Assembly (NCBI RefSeq): GCF_000234665.1 | Contig: NC_018319.1 | Span: 62,001 to 126,000 of the forward strand | From: Leishmania mexicana MHOM/GT/2001/U1103 | Taxonomy: Eukaryota > Euglenozoa > Kinetoplastea > Trypanosomatida > Trypanosomatidae | DNA: 64,000 nucleotides | Direction: 5' to 3' | In this document: positions 41,958 through 52,317 of the stretch, in pieces | Numbering within the stretch: the first letter of the stretch is position 1 | Layout of the letters: each line of letters begins with the position of its first letter | Program-made: the position numbers and the translations under genes | The notes under the pieces: generated by a model | Told to the model about the DNA's origin: nothing | The model's input: the letters and a program-made list of their open reading frames with translations, nothing else | Databases searched by the model: none

Positions 41958-43400
41958 ATGGAGACCTACAAAGATGTCATTGTAAGCCATCCGCCGGCGA
42001 TGTACTCGCAGTCAGGGTACACGACACACTTTGCTTTAGAAAACTACAAGGGCATCTTGCTCTGCCAGCGACCGTCAAACCTCGGCTCGGCAGCCGGGCT
42101 CGGCGGCGCTGGCGGTGGCAATGGCTACGACCAAGGAAACTCATCCTCTGTTCCGTTCGTTCCTTCGAAGCCTAGTGGCAACCCACTTGGCTACGGACCG
42201 TCCAAGGAGAGTCGCGACGCCCGTGCTGAGCAGGAGGCGTTGCGCGTGGCGAACCAGCGACAGCGTCAAACAAAGTCGTCGCAGACGCTCTCGCGCCACC
42301 GTCGTTGGCTGCGCAGCTTCGCACGGCAGGTGAAATCAATGAAAGAGTCGGACCGGCAGCTCGAGGTGGAGGCGGCGCAGCGAGCCGCCAGGGTGCGAGA
42401 GGCGGAGAAGCGTAAGCGCGCTGAGCAGCAGCAGCAGCAGCAGCACGAGCTGGCCACCATCGCTGTTAGCACAGTTAACGCCAGCGCGCCGCCATACAAC
42501 ATGCACAAGTCGATGGAAGCACACGTGGCAGCCACGCTCAAGGGCACGGCTGTCGCAGTGGCGCCATCCTCCCGCAAGCCAAAGTGGGCCTTGACGGAGG
42601 AGGAGGCGATGGACGCCGAGCTCGACTTCGACCGGGACCTTCTCGACTTCGCCGAGAACCTCGACTACGAGAAGTTCATCTCCGACTTTGAGGTCGCGGA
42701 GGCGCTGGGCGTTATGCGGGACCGCGTGGAGGAGATTGCAAGGGCGAACAACTGGTCTGTCGAAGACATCCGCCGCGCGGCGACCGACGACGACGACGAT
42801 CTGAACTCGGTCGTGTCGCCGTCCGAGGCGCATCTCATTCTCGGCAGAAAGCAGCAGCAGCAAGGCGGTGGCGCTGCCGCTGCGGAGGCTCGAGCCGCAC
42901 TCCCGGAGGCGCTGGCGGTGCACGCGCACGACTGGGACAGTAGCAGCAGTGGCCGTGGCCGACTGCTGAAGAAGGCGATAAGCCGTGACGCCCTTGCCCT
43001 GGCGGAGCGTCTGTTTGCCGCCTCACCATCGCTGCAGAAGGTTCACACGCGGCACACCCTCGCGCGTGCGTTGCAGCGGTGCGCCTTGGAAGGCCACGTC
43101 GACGTGACCGGGGCCACGTTTCTGCAGCACGCGTCCAAGTCTAGAGCGGCGAAGGGCGGCGTTGGTGTTAACCGTGATGCGGCGTCGCCTTCCCCTGCAG
43201 CGGTGGACCCTCCGGCGATTCCGGAGCCTTTAGTCGTTAAGATGGACGCGGATGCGATGCCTGCGCCTTACAGTAGTGCCGACGGAGTCACCGGAGGCTC
43301 TGCGGCCGACATACAGCCGTCACGTATTCTGCGTGAGCTTCAGCAGTCTAAGGAGCGGACACAAGGACTGCCGTACCTCTACCGCTGCCCCGCCATCTAG
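41958..43400 (+). CDS. Hypothetical protein with charged helices and an acidic core
   Basis: A 480-residue protein without an assigned family. The N-terminus has a conserved-looking YTTHFALENYKGILLCQRPS (21-40) and VPSKPSGNPLGYG (68-80). A strongly basic helical stretch follows (85-165, Arg/Gln/Glu-rich, with a Gln run near 157-162). A distinct acidic segment, AMDAELDFDRDLLDFAENLD (217-236), then DYEKFISDFEVAEALGVMRDR, looks like a helical interaction domain. The C-terminal part is Ala/Ser/Pro-rich. No membrane segment. The arrangement is of the kind often seen in flagellar or cytoskeletal proteins; this is inference. The ATG at 41958 (AAAATGG) is preferred over the non-ATG extension. Confidence 0.8.
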   Translation: METYKDVIVSHPPAMYSQSGYTTHFALENYKGILLCQRPSNLGSAAGLGGAGGGNGYDQGNSSSVPFVPSKPSGNPLGYGPSKESRDARAEQEALRVANQRQRQTKSSQTLSRHRRWLRSFARQVKSMKESDRQLEVEAAQRAARVREAEKRKRAEQQQQQQHELATIAVSTVNASAPPYNMHKSMEAHVAATLKGTAVAVAPSSRKPKWALTEEEAMDAELDFDRDLLDFAENLDYEKFISDFEVAEALGVMRDRVEEIARANNWSVEDIRRAATDDDDDLNSVVSPSEAHLILGRKQQQQGGGAAAAEARAALPEALAVHAHDWDSSSSGRGRLLKKAISRDALALAERLFAASPSLQKVHTRHTLARALQRCALEGHVDVTGATFLQHASKSRAAKGGVGVNRDAASPSPAAVDPPAIPEPLVVKMDADAMPAPYSSADGVTGGSAADIQPSRILRELQQSKERTQGLPYLYRCPAI

Positions 43401-43704
43401 ACTACACATGTACGCAGACACGAGCTCGTGTGTGGGCTGCGCTAATGTACGCGATGACATCACGTCAACGTTCTTTTTCACCATGTAAATCTTCGCGCAT
43501 GTACAATACTGGAAGAGAGCATGCTTGTGTGTGCCTGTGTGTGTGCGAGGGAGAGAGAGAGGGTATGTGTATGTAGTCAAGCGGTGTGTGCTCACTGTCG
43601 TCGTCGTCATCGTTGCTATCTCCTCCTCTTTCTCGATGACTCTGTGGACGCTTGCTTGGGCACTACCCCTCCCCCACCCCCGACCCCCGACTCCCCAAGA
43701 CACA

Positions 43705-43735
<31 letters not shown>

Positions 43736-45154
43736 CAGAACCCTTTTAGAACTGCCGCGGTAATCAACCACTGCCGCCGCATCAGGAGCACGTGGCACCG
43801 CTTCGGACCTAAACGTGGGTGCACGTGCGCAGGCAGCGCTTTCCTTCGCTCTTGTGCGTTTTTTTGTTTGTTTGTTTCATCGCGTGTGACGTGACTTTGC
43901 CGCTGTCTTCCATGCGCTCCCCACGTGTGCCATGAAAGCCGCTGATGCAGCCGTGATGGGTGTACCCACCCGGACTTCGCTAACTCCCGGGCAATCAGTT
44001 ACGCCTGTGCCTCCTCTCTGAACACACACACAGGTGAGCGCACGTGTGCATACGTGCACGCGAATACGCGCGCTCATGGCAAGCACACCTTGCCCACCTG
44101 ATCGTCAGCCTTTCTCTCGTCGCGTGCGCGCGTTTGTGTGTGTGTCTGCTCACGCTCACACTGCGTAGAACGCTAACCTGGGGCACACGAGCTTATCGAC
44201 TCGCTCCTTATGGGTGTTCACCACCACGAATGCGTTGCCACACCTCTGCCCCCCCCCCTCCCTCCCCTCCGGCTCATCACCACCTCCTCTTCTACTTGTT
44301 CACCTCCATGTCTATCACTTCACGGCCCCTCCGCTCTCTCCATCCACCGCTTTATCGACCGTCGTGCGCGCGGGCTGGGGTGGTGGTGAGGTTACCATCA
44401 CGGCCACCACTGCCATTGGCACGCAACCAAGCTCACAAGATCTATCTGTATCTCACGTTGCTCTCGCCCCCCTCTCTCTTTTCCCTCTCACATCTCCCCA
44501 AACAGCACGTGCTCAGAGGACCTAACCCACGCGTACTGGAGCACCGAGAGGCAGACACACACACACACAGACGTGAATCTACCCGAAGAGAGCCCGATCC
44601 TAACACACACACACACACATACAGCCACCACCCACCTCACCCACTCACGGATACGCTCACGTGTACAAAAACGCTTGCGCATCTTGTACACACACACATA
44701 GAGAGAGAGGCGCTCATAGAACCTACTGCACCGTGAGAACGAGGGAGCCGCTACACCCGTGCCTTCCTCACTCACGCCCCGCCCCGCCCCGCTCCGCATC
44801 GCCCGCCACCGCCTCACTCCATCCCATAACCCCCTTCCCTCTCTCCTCTCCTTTCCCTCGCACGCGCGTGACTACCCTTTCCTTCTCTTGCGCATCGTCG
44901 CCATCCTGTCCTGCTACCTTGCGAACAAGTTGTCTCGCAAGCACGTAGCAGCAACAACAGAGCGAGCCACACGCACTTAGAGTGAGAGAGACGCCCGTAC
45001 ACACACGGGCAGAGCGACGAGAGTGCGAAACGAGGCCGTTGTGCTCCATCTATTTCCTTCAAAGACATCGACCAGAGAGACCGGCTCCGTAGGGCCGCCA
45101 CTCCCCCCCCCAATAAAAAAAAGAGAGAACTGCAGACGAACACATACACGCACG
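43401..45154. other. Intergenic with long CA repeat
   Basis: About 1.75 kb. A (CA)n microsatellite lies at about 43700-43735; further CA tracts (44556-44570, 44602-44618) and C/T-rich blocks (44250-44290, 44465-44495, 44840-44860) precede RPA2. Frames here are rich in His, Thr and Ser from the repeats. No gene. Confidence 0.55.
43700..43735. repeat. (CA)n microsatellite
   Basis: Near-perfect CA repeat in the 3' flank of the 480-residue protein gene; likely length-variable between isolates. Confidence 0.9.
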
Positions 45155-45928
45155 ATGCTCGCTTCGACCCCTGGCAGCAACTTCGGGGGCGCCGTCGCAT
45201 CCTCGAACAGCAGTGGCGGCCAGCAGCCGCAGCGTCGCATGCATCCCATTCGCCCCCTCACGATCAAGCAGATGCTGGAGGCTCAGAGCGTTGGCGGCGG
45301 TGTTCTGGTCGTGGACGGCCGCGAGGTGACGCAGGCGACCGTCGTTGGCCGTGTGGTGGGCTACGAGAACGCCAACATGGCCTCGGGTGGTGGCGCCATC
45401 ACTGCCAAGCACTTTGGGTACCGAATTACCGACAACACGGGCATGCTCGTCGTGCGCCAGTGGATCGATGCAGACAGGATGCAGGAGCCACTTCCCCTTA
45501 ACACGCAGGTACGCGCGTCTGGTACGGTGAATGTGTGGCAGCAGACCCCCATCGTCACCGGCACCGTGGTGAGTATGGCGGACAGCAATGAAATGAATTA
45601 CCACATGCTGGACGCCATTCTCACGCACTTGCGTCTGACACAGGGCAACAAGCGTGCCCCGAGCAGTGGTGTCTCGATACAGAACACGGCCTCGGCCGTC
45701 GGCATGCACAACATGCTGCCTGGCGGCGACAACAAGGTGCTGCTGACAGACCTCCTGGTCTCTTTCATCAAGCAGCACGGCAGCAGCGGTGCCGGCATGT
45801 CGATGGATGAGCTGACGATGTCGGCGCAGCGCTACGGCTTCACCCACGGTGACGTGCGCACGGCGATGAGAACGCTGGCAGCGGAGGGGAAGGTGTACCA
45901 GACCCACGACAACCGCTTCAACATCTGA
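45155..45928 (+). CDS. RPA2: Replication protein A subunit 2 (RPA2, 28-30 kDa)
   Basis: The middle subunit of the single-stranded-DNA-binding RPA heterotrimer, acting in the nucleus in replication and repair. The 257-residue protein has the expected plan: a short Ser/Gly-rich N-terminus (1-27, the region phosphorylated in other eukaryotes), an OB fold introduced by RPLTIKQML (31-39) with VTQATVVGRVVGYE, YRITDNTGMLVVRQWID and a closing HMLDAILTHLRL, a linker, and a C-terminal winged-helix region (about 185-257, LLVSFIKQHG ... GFTHGDVRTAMRTLAAEGKVY). The order matches human RPA32 closely. The frame is open upstream from 45023 without need; the ATG at 45155 gives the standard N-terminus. Confidence 0.95.
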   Translation: MLASTPGSNFGGAVASSNSSGGQQPQRRMHPIRPLTIKQMLEAQSVGGGVLVVDGREVTQATVVGRVVGYENANMASGGGAITAKHFGYRITDNTGMLVVRQWIDADRMQEPLPLNTQVRASGTVNVWQQTPIVTGTVVSMADSNEMNYHMLDAILTHLRLTQGNKRAPSSGVSIQNTASAVGMHNMLPGGDNKVLLTDLLVSFIKQHGSSGAGMSMDELTMSAQRYGFTHGDVRTAMRTLAAEGKVYQTHDNRFNI

Positions 45929-46043
45929 GAAAATACGTGCGTCGCCGAATATCATCACCACCACCACGACCAGTACGACTCATGTGCGCTCTCCTCATCT
46001 GTTGCCGTTACTCCCGCCTCCTTCCTCCACCCGCCAGCCTCAT
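45929..46043. other. Proximal 3' UTR of RPA2
   Basis: Short spacer between the RPA2 stop and SIDER copy D, with CAC and C/T repeats. It places the retroposon only about 115 bases past the stop, so inside the likely RPA2 3' UTR. Confidence 0.5.
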
Positions 46044-46584
46044 GGTGGCGGGAGGGGAGGGGGTAAACACTCACACTTCTCGGTGGACGGCATCCCAGGG
46101 TCTCCCGTACGCCCCCATCCTGCCAGTGCCGGAACCGCTTGTGGCCGGTGGCAGGCGCATGTGCCTAGCACGTGCGGAGGCCACAGCGATGCGCCGCCGC
46201 CGATATGCCGGCAGTCGGGCGCTGGATGGCGCGGCATCGGGGCGCCCTGCAACGGTGCACGCGTTGGTGCGCCCGCATGACGGGCACAGCGCCAACCTCA
46301 CTCGAGCGCACCCCACCCGGCCCTCACTGCCTACGGGATGGGGGAGCCTGCGCGCCACGCCGAGGGGGGTGCACCGGGTGGCGACCGGGATGATGGGAGC
46401 GGCTGCGAGGCGACCCGCGGCGCGGTGGTGCGTAGAGTGTGAGGCAGAGGCCGTGCTCTCAGCTGGCTGGGACGGCTGCATGGCGGCGACGCGTGTGTGA
46501 GCGGCATGCTTCGCACGAGGCGACGGGGCCTTCTGTAGCAGGCTGGCGAGTGGTGGACGGTGGGTGGTGTGGAGCGGCGTTTGA
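46044..46584 (+). mobile_element. SIDER2-like short retroposon, copy D
   Basis: Same element as copies A-C, in the sense direction of the plus-strand unit. It keeps the G-rich GGGGGTAAACACTCACACTT start, and has the 11-bp CCCACCGTCCA insertion and GGTGCACCCC variant of copy C, but the GGGCGCACCAAC variant of copy A. It ends early at about 46584, lacking the final 50 or so bases and the A-rich tail seen in C. Its position suggests it lies in the RPA2 3' UTR, where SIDER2 elements are known to lower mRNA stability. Confidence 0.75.
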
Positions 46585-47594
46585 CTCGTGTTGCGTGGGG
46601 CAGAGAAGAGGCACATGTTGAAAAGACTGGTACGCTACGCGGCAGTTCTCTCTGCCTCACCCCTCCTCCCCTTTGCGTGTTTCGCAACCCCCTGGCGGAC
46701 CTCGCTGAGTCGTGTGTGGTGTGGTGTCCGGGTCTGTGTGCTTTTCCCCGTGTGTTTGCTGCTTGTAGGCCGTTGCGGGGCGGCTCAGCGCTCTCCCCTC
46801 TCCCCTCCCCCGTCTTCCGCTTCTCCTGTGCGCTTGTGGCTGTTTTCCGTTGGGGTCGTTTGTTGCTTGTTTTGTGTGTGTGTGTGCGGTATTCGTAAAG
46901 TCCGGGGCTGTGCGGCGTAGGAACTGGGAGGAGGAGGGGGAGCAGAGGGGGACGGGTGTGGATAGGGGCATCACCCAACCCTGTCGCGCAGCCGCTTCTG
47001 ACTTTCTTTTATGGGGCGACTGCTTGTGGTTCTCGCCCTCCACTCCCTCCCCCCCCCTTGTATCCGCGCTGATGGTGATGGTGATGGTGATGCTTTATTT
47101 CGTATCCAGCGTTCTCGTTTCTTCCTCTGGCCGTTGCATGGAATACTCCGTTGCGGTAGGCCGTCGTCTATAAGCTAGCTGGAACGGGAAATGGGAAACA
47201 GCCCATCAGGAGGGAGTGCGGGACGGACGCAATGAGAACCAACCAGCACCACCGCCCTCCTTGCCCTCTCTCGGCCCCCAACTTGCCTGCATGTGCATCG
47301 ACACCAAAGTTTCCGGTGGCTGTAAAAGAAAACGGCGGGGGGAATGCGGTGGCGAGCGGGCAGGCAAAACTCGGGTCAACTTTGAACTCCTCCGCCTTGA
47401 GTAACACTGTCTTCTCTGACATACACGCACCCGCCCATGCACACCTCTAGCAGAAGCCTGCGTGGGCGTTGTATGACTTTCTCTCTTCGCCTCTTCCGTC
47501 CACCGTCTTGCTCTCTGGTACTTCCTCCTCGTTTTTCCCACACACGTGACCCCACTCACAAACCTATTGCAGCACCGCCGCTGTGTCGTCCTCC
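46585..47594. other. Intergenic between SIDER copy D and the first p18-like gene
   Basis: About 1 kb containing TG repeats (46875-46887), a GATGGT repeat (47071-47091) and pyrimidine-rich DNA leading to the p18-like gene (47470-47600). No gene supported. Confidence 0.5.
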
Positions 47595-48238
47595 CCGCCC
47601 TTCGACAGCCCCGCTCGTCAGGCCGCAACCCCCATATAAAGCTGGAGTAACCTGCCCAAGAAAAGCCCTCAAGCATGCGCCGTCTGTCTAGCCAGCTTAT
47701 GTGCACCGCTGCCGCGGCCCGCTTCGCGTCCGCCGGCGGCGCGAAGAAGTACGACCTGTTCGGCTACGAGGTGGACACGAACACGGCGCCGTGGATCGAG
47801 AAGGTGAGGAACTGCCGCTACTACGACGAGGCTGGCGAGGTGCTGGTGAACATGAACGTGAAGAACTGCCCGCCGGATCTGGAGACGTACAACGCGACGC
47901 TGCAGAGGATCTACGAAGCGCCGAGCAAGCAGGAGAAGCCGGTGGAGAACGAGAGCAAGTTCTGCGCGATGATGGACCTGATGGAGGAGATGCAGCACCG
48001 CAACAAGGTGAAGCCGAACGAGGAGTCGTGGACGTGGGTGCTGAAGGAGTGCGTGCAGAGCGGGCAGTTCCGCCTCGGCTACTGCGTTGCGAAGCTGATG
48101 GAGGCTGAGTTCAAGTGCGTGCCGGCGGACCTTGTGCAGCAGAACGAGGCAAACGCTTCGAAGGCGATGGCGGACGGCAAGGAGCACCCGAGCACGCTGG
48201 CGCAGCAGCAGAGCCTGCTCGACATCAAGATCCAGTAA
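47595..48238 (+). repeat. 644-bp direct repeat, unit 1 (p18-like gene)
   Basis: Identical by reading to 49762-50405. The unit covers 80 bases of leader plus the entire coding sequence and stops exactly at the TAA; flanks on both sides differ between the two units. Confidence 0.9.
47675..48238 (+). CDS. Probable mitochondrial ATP synthase F1 subunit p18, copy 1
   Basis: A 187-residue protein. The first 20 or so residues (MRRLSSQLMCTAAAARFAS) form a basic, Ser/Ala-rich presequence typical of import into the mitochondrion. The mature part, beginning around KKYDLFGYEVDTNTAPW, is highly charged and helical, with pairs of helices of pentatricopeptide type (PDLETYNATLQRIYEAP, then PNEESWTWVLKECVQSGQF). 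This matches my recollection of the euglenozoan-specific p18 subunit of F1-ATPase, a PPR-like protein attached to the catalytic head; the name is from memory. It would act in the matrix face of ATP synthase. A second, identical coding copy lies 2,167 bp downstream. Confidence 0.78.
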   Translation: MRRLSSQLMCTAAAARFASAGGAKKYDLFGYEVDTNTAPWIEKVRNCRYYDEAGEVLVNMNVKNCPPDLETYNATLQRIYEAPSKQEKPVENESKFCAMMDLMEEMQHRNKVKPNEESWTWVLKECVQSGQFRLGYCVAKLMEAEFKCVPADLVQQNEANASKAMADGKEHPSTLAQQQSLLDIKIQ

Positions 48239-49761
48239 CATGTAGTGACTTTGGACGGATGACGGTGAATTGGTGAGCAGCAGGTGAGGGATGGTTAGTG
48301 CCATGGGGGTACAGAAGTGCGCTGATGCTCGGGGTTGTGCGTGGGTGCGGGTGCGCATATGTGGGTATCGTCTGCATCCCTCTGCCTCCGTCTCCCTCTG
48401 TCACGCACACACGTCCACCCACTGCCCTCTCCATACTGCCTAGGTGTGGAGCCCTTTATGCCGTGAACCTGGTAAATGATGACAGCCCTCACCTCCACCC
48501 CCCGCGTTGCGTGTTCATACATATCCATCACCTCCTAACCTCGTCTCGCCGCGCCGTTGAGTTGTGTGTAACGTGGGAGACGAAGCAGTGGCGAGGCAGA
48601 AGTGACGGGGTGCTTGGGAGGCGGGGAGCGAGGGAGAGTGCGCGCACGCGCGCGTGTGAACACTACAAACCGCTTGTCTCTCCGTCTGCGTGGATGACGT
48701 GCGTGCAGGAAGTGGACGTGACCTTTGTTTTGCGCGTAGGAAGGCACGTGTGATCTCGCATCGATGATGACGACGACGCCGGGCGCACCGAAGTGGAAGG
48801 GAAAAGGGAAGGAGGGTATGGCAACGTAGGGATGGCAGGTGATGAGAGCAGCGAATGGAGCGGGTGGGGGACGGTGACGTCTCTGTCTGAACATTCGTGT
48901 GGAAAGCGTAACGGGGACGAGTAACAGGGCCAACGGCTCCGAGGGGCGTGTCTCTGCGACTCTCTCACCACTTACGCCCCTCCCCTTTCCCCCCTCCGCC
49001 CCCCCCCACTCGCACACACGCACACTCTCGCTCACCTCAAGGCTCTTGCACACACACCCACACCACAGGCACACGCATCCATGCAAAGCATGAGCGCTTG
49101 CACCGGCGCGTGTGTGTGCGTGTGTGTGCCCATCACGCCTCCACTCTCTCTTCGTTTCTTTTAGTCCCCTTTTGTTTTGTTCTGTAGGGATAATGAAGGG
49201 AGTGTTAGTTACCCGAGCACGTAGCGACAGGGACGGCAGCCACGTCCATGCAGTCGAAGCGACGCGCGCTCGACAGGGAAGGGAAAGGAAAGGGGGGAGG
49301 AGGGGGAGTGCAGGCGCAGGAAGGGCGAAAGTCGGCGTCCATATGTTCGGCCCTTCCTACCTCGCACCGTTCTCCCGTCCCCTCCCCCTCCCTCCTCCGC
49401 TCTGCTCTGTGTGTCGAAGGTGGTGTCAAGATGCCTTCACGAGTCTCTTCCTCGTCTTGCCCACCACCGCTACGCTGAGCACCGAAATGTCGAAGATGAG
49501 GAGGAGGAGGGAGGCGACTTCTCAACACTTTATCGGCCCTAGGGTGTGCTCCCTCTGTCTTGCACACTCTTCCTCTCCCAATGTGTATGTGTGTATGTGT
49601 GTGCCGGAGTGTCATCGCGCGTCTTACACTTCTCTCTCCCTCTCTCTCCCTCTCACGTCCCCCCCCCCTCTACCCCTCCCCCACTCGACGCACACTGCGC
49701 GCCGTTCCTGCACGTAGTCCCGCACAAGGACTTCGCAACAACACCCTCGTCACCGATAAAG
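48239..49761. other. Intergenic between the two p18-like genes
   Basis: About 1.5 kb of sequence not shared with the flank of copy 2. Contains CA/TG and C/T tracts (48985-49030, 49105-49130, 49630-49685). The last provides a pyrimidine tract for the second copy. No further gene seen. Confidence 0.55.
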
Positions 49762-50405
49762 CCGCCCTTCGACAGCCCCGCTCGTCAGGCCGCAACCCCC
49801 ATATAAAGCTGGAGTAACCTGCCCAAGAAAAGCCCTCAAGCATGCGCCGTCTGTCTAGCCAGCTTATGTGCACCGCTGCCGCGGCCCGCTTCGCGTCCGC
49901 CGGCGGCGCGAAGAAGTACGACCTGTTCGGCTACGAGGTGGACACGAACACGGCGCCGTGGATCGAGAAGGTGAGGAACTGCCGCTACTACGACGAGGCT
50001 GGCGAGGTGCTGGTGAACATGAACGTGAAGAACTGCCCGCCGGATCTGGAGACGTACAACGCGACGCTGCAGAGGATCTACGAAGCGCCGAGCAAGCAGG
50101 AGAAGCCGGTGGAGAACGAGAGCAAGTTCTGCGCGATGATGGACCTGATGGAGGAGATGCAGCACCGCAACAAGGTGAAGCCGAACGAGGAGTCGTGGAC
50201 GTGGGTGCTGAAGGAGTGCGTGCAGAGCGGGCAGTTCCGCCTCGGCTACTGCGTTGCGAAGCTGATGGAGGCTGAGTTCAAGTGCGTGCCGGCGGACCTT
50301 GTGCAGCAGAACGAGGCAAACGCTTCGAAGGCGATGGCGGACGGCAAGGAGCACCCGAGCACGCTGGCGCAGCAGCAGAGCCTGCTCGACATCAAGATCC
50401 AGTAA
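49762..50405 (+). repeat. 644-bp direct repeat, unit 2 (p18-like gene)
   Basis: Second unit of the exact duplication at 47595-48238, offset 2,167 bp. Confidence 0.9.
49842..50405 (+). CDS. Probable mitochondrial ATP synthase F1 subunit p18, copy 2
   Basis: The predicted protein (187 residues) and its coding DNA are the same as in copy 1 at 47675-48238, including the presequence. Only the sequence beyond the stop differs (GACGCTGC here, CATGTAGT in copy 1), so the two mRNAs should make one protein but carry different 3' UTRs. Tandem duplication of highly used genes is common in Leishmania as a way to raise expression without promoter control. Exact identity points to a recent event or continuing gene conversion. 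Confidence 0.78.
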   Translation: MRRLSSQLMCTAAAARFASAGGAKKYDLFGYEVDTNTAPWIEKVRNCRYYDEAGEVLVNMNVKNCPPDLETYNATLQRIYEAPSKQEKPVENESKFCAMMDLMEEMQHRNKVKPNEESWTWVLKECVQSGQFRLGYCVAKLMEAEFKCVPADLVQQNEANASKAMADGKEHPSTLAQQQSLLDIKIQ

Positions 50406-52317
50406 GACGCTGCATACGCCGCGTGCCACTTGTACTTTCTTCCCCCCACCACCACCACCACCATCCACTTTGATGGCAGCTCGTGGACGGTTCGGTGCGG
50501 AGGATGCATCACAGCCGAGCCTGGGCGACGCGTATCTTGATCGTATCGTTAAGGAAATGGGTGAGAGGAGACGCAACTGCGGCGTGTGCTGGTGAGCGAT
50601 GAGGGGGAAGGGAGGCATGCGTGGGTGTGTGCGCAGCAGTGGAACACTGCGCATGCCGTTGACGGCAACGTTAAGTATGCATGAGAAAGGGGGAGGGTGG
50701 TGCGAGGAAAGCAGAGGGGGTGCACACGAGCGTGCGGTGGTGTGCGTCTGGATGGGTGCATCGGCCCTCTCCGCAGGTGGCAGGAAGCGCAACTTGGCGG
50801 ATCAAGGCAGGGAAGGGAAAAACGTTGTCTGGAAAGGGCGTCTCGAGCGGCTTTCCTCTTTGTCGTGTTACGAGCTCCACAGCCCGCGCCTTCCACCCCC
50901 CACCACCACCACCGCAACCAACACGCTCTCCTTCCTTGCCACCGTCGCGAAGACATCAACGCGCTTCTCTCCGATGCGTGTTTGGTGAGGCGTACTCCGC
51001 CCCCCCCCCTCCTCCTTCCCTTTCCTCTGTCTTGCTCTTCACCGCGTGCCTCCCTCACGTTGCGGGCTCTTCTCTCTCCCCCTCCTTGGCTCGCTCGCTC
51101 ACATCGCATGGTGGCAAGAGAAGTGGAGACGGGGTGCGACGGCCGGCCGCAGAAAGCGGTAGTCTTGTATCGCCCCCTCCTCCTCCTCCTCCTCCTCTCC
51201 CCTCCCTGTCGCCGCTTCTCCTCTGCACGTCCTCGTGTAGCAGCGTGACCGAGGGATACATCACGTAATGTAGGAAAGGTGTGCACACGCACACACACAC
51301 ACACATCACGTCCGCGCGCCGAATCGCGCTTTGTGCAGTTCTCCGACCGCCACTCCCTCTCTCTTCAGTGCGCATGAGAGCGCAGGTCTGTATTCGTTGT
51401 GGCAACGACGCTCAGCGTGTTCACGCTCAGGGAATGAGGAGGGCGGCAGAAGCTGGAGATACGGTGATGATGATGCATGCATGCGTGTCGGCCACCACGC
51501 GTGCTCTCTCGAGCTGATAACCGATTCTTTTCTCTTATCCCTTTTCCATTCTGTTGACGTGTGTGATGTGGTGTGATGCGTGCGTGTGTGCGCGCTTAGC
51601 AGTAGAGACGTAGCGAACAAAATCCGAACGGCGAAGGCAACCGTACCGGATCTCCCTCCCCCTCCAGGTACTGCTCAGAGGAGGAGGTGGTGGTGATAGT
51701 GGCAGTGCATACACGCCCGTGCATGCTCACATAGTGAGCTGCATTACACGGAAATGACGCCTTTGAACGTCTGCGTGTGACGTGCGTGGGCGTGTCAGCG
51801 CATCATGCCATCGGGCCCGTGCGAGTAGTTCGCATGCAGGCCATGTCACTGACTGCCGTCAACACGACCTCTATCCCTCTTGACACCCAACATGTTATAA
51901 CGCGCACTCCTGACACCCTCACGGTGACTTTCCTTCTCTGAATCCCTTCTTGATGATGCTGCGTGGCTGAGGACGAGTGTGGTGTGCATTGGACGTACTC
52001 AGCGGCTGCACATATTGATAGGACTGTGACGCTGCGCCTTCTGCTCCGCGGACCCTCACCCCACACCTCCCACACCCCGCACACAGGCAGAGACAGGCAG
52101 CTGCACACGCTTGCTCCAGCACGTCGGCTGCACTCCTCAAGCCTGGGCCAGGGGTGCTGCCTAACTCCATCGGCGCCTCCCCTCTTCCTTTGTGAGGCGA
52201 CGCCTTACCCGACGCCTTTTCTCCGTCCTCCTCCTCCTCCCAATCCGCTGTCGTTCATTGCCGAGAGGAACAAGCGCGAAAACTGAGAGAAAGGCCAAGC
52301 AGCAGCGCCGAGGCAAG
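50406..52317. other. Intergenic (about 1.9 kb)
   Basis: 3' flank of p18 copy 2 and leader of the next gene. Holds CAC repeats (50443-50465), C-rich and CTC runs (51001-51011, 51177-51200), CA repeats (51287-51305) and a pyrimidine-rich stretch at 52220-52245 before the next start. Open frames on either strand are low in complexity. No gene supported. Confidence 0.5.

Noticed and set aside
47669..48358. 229-codon minus-strand frame opposite p18 copy 1 (and its twin opposite copy 2)
   Set aside because: Antisense shadow of a GC-rich, codon-biased gene; wrong strand for this unit and Leu/Arg/His-rich composition.
50549..51304. 251-codon minus-strand frame between p18 copy 2 and the 802-residue protein gene
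   Set aside because: Opposite to local transcription and made of Arg/Gly-rich simple sequence; no domain.
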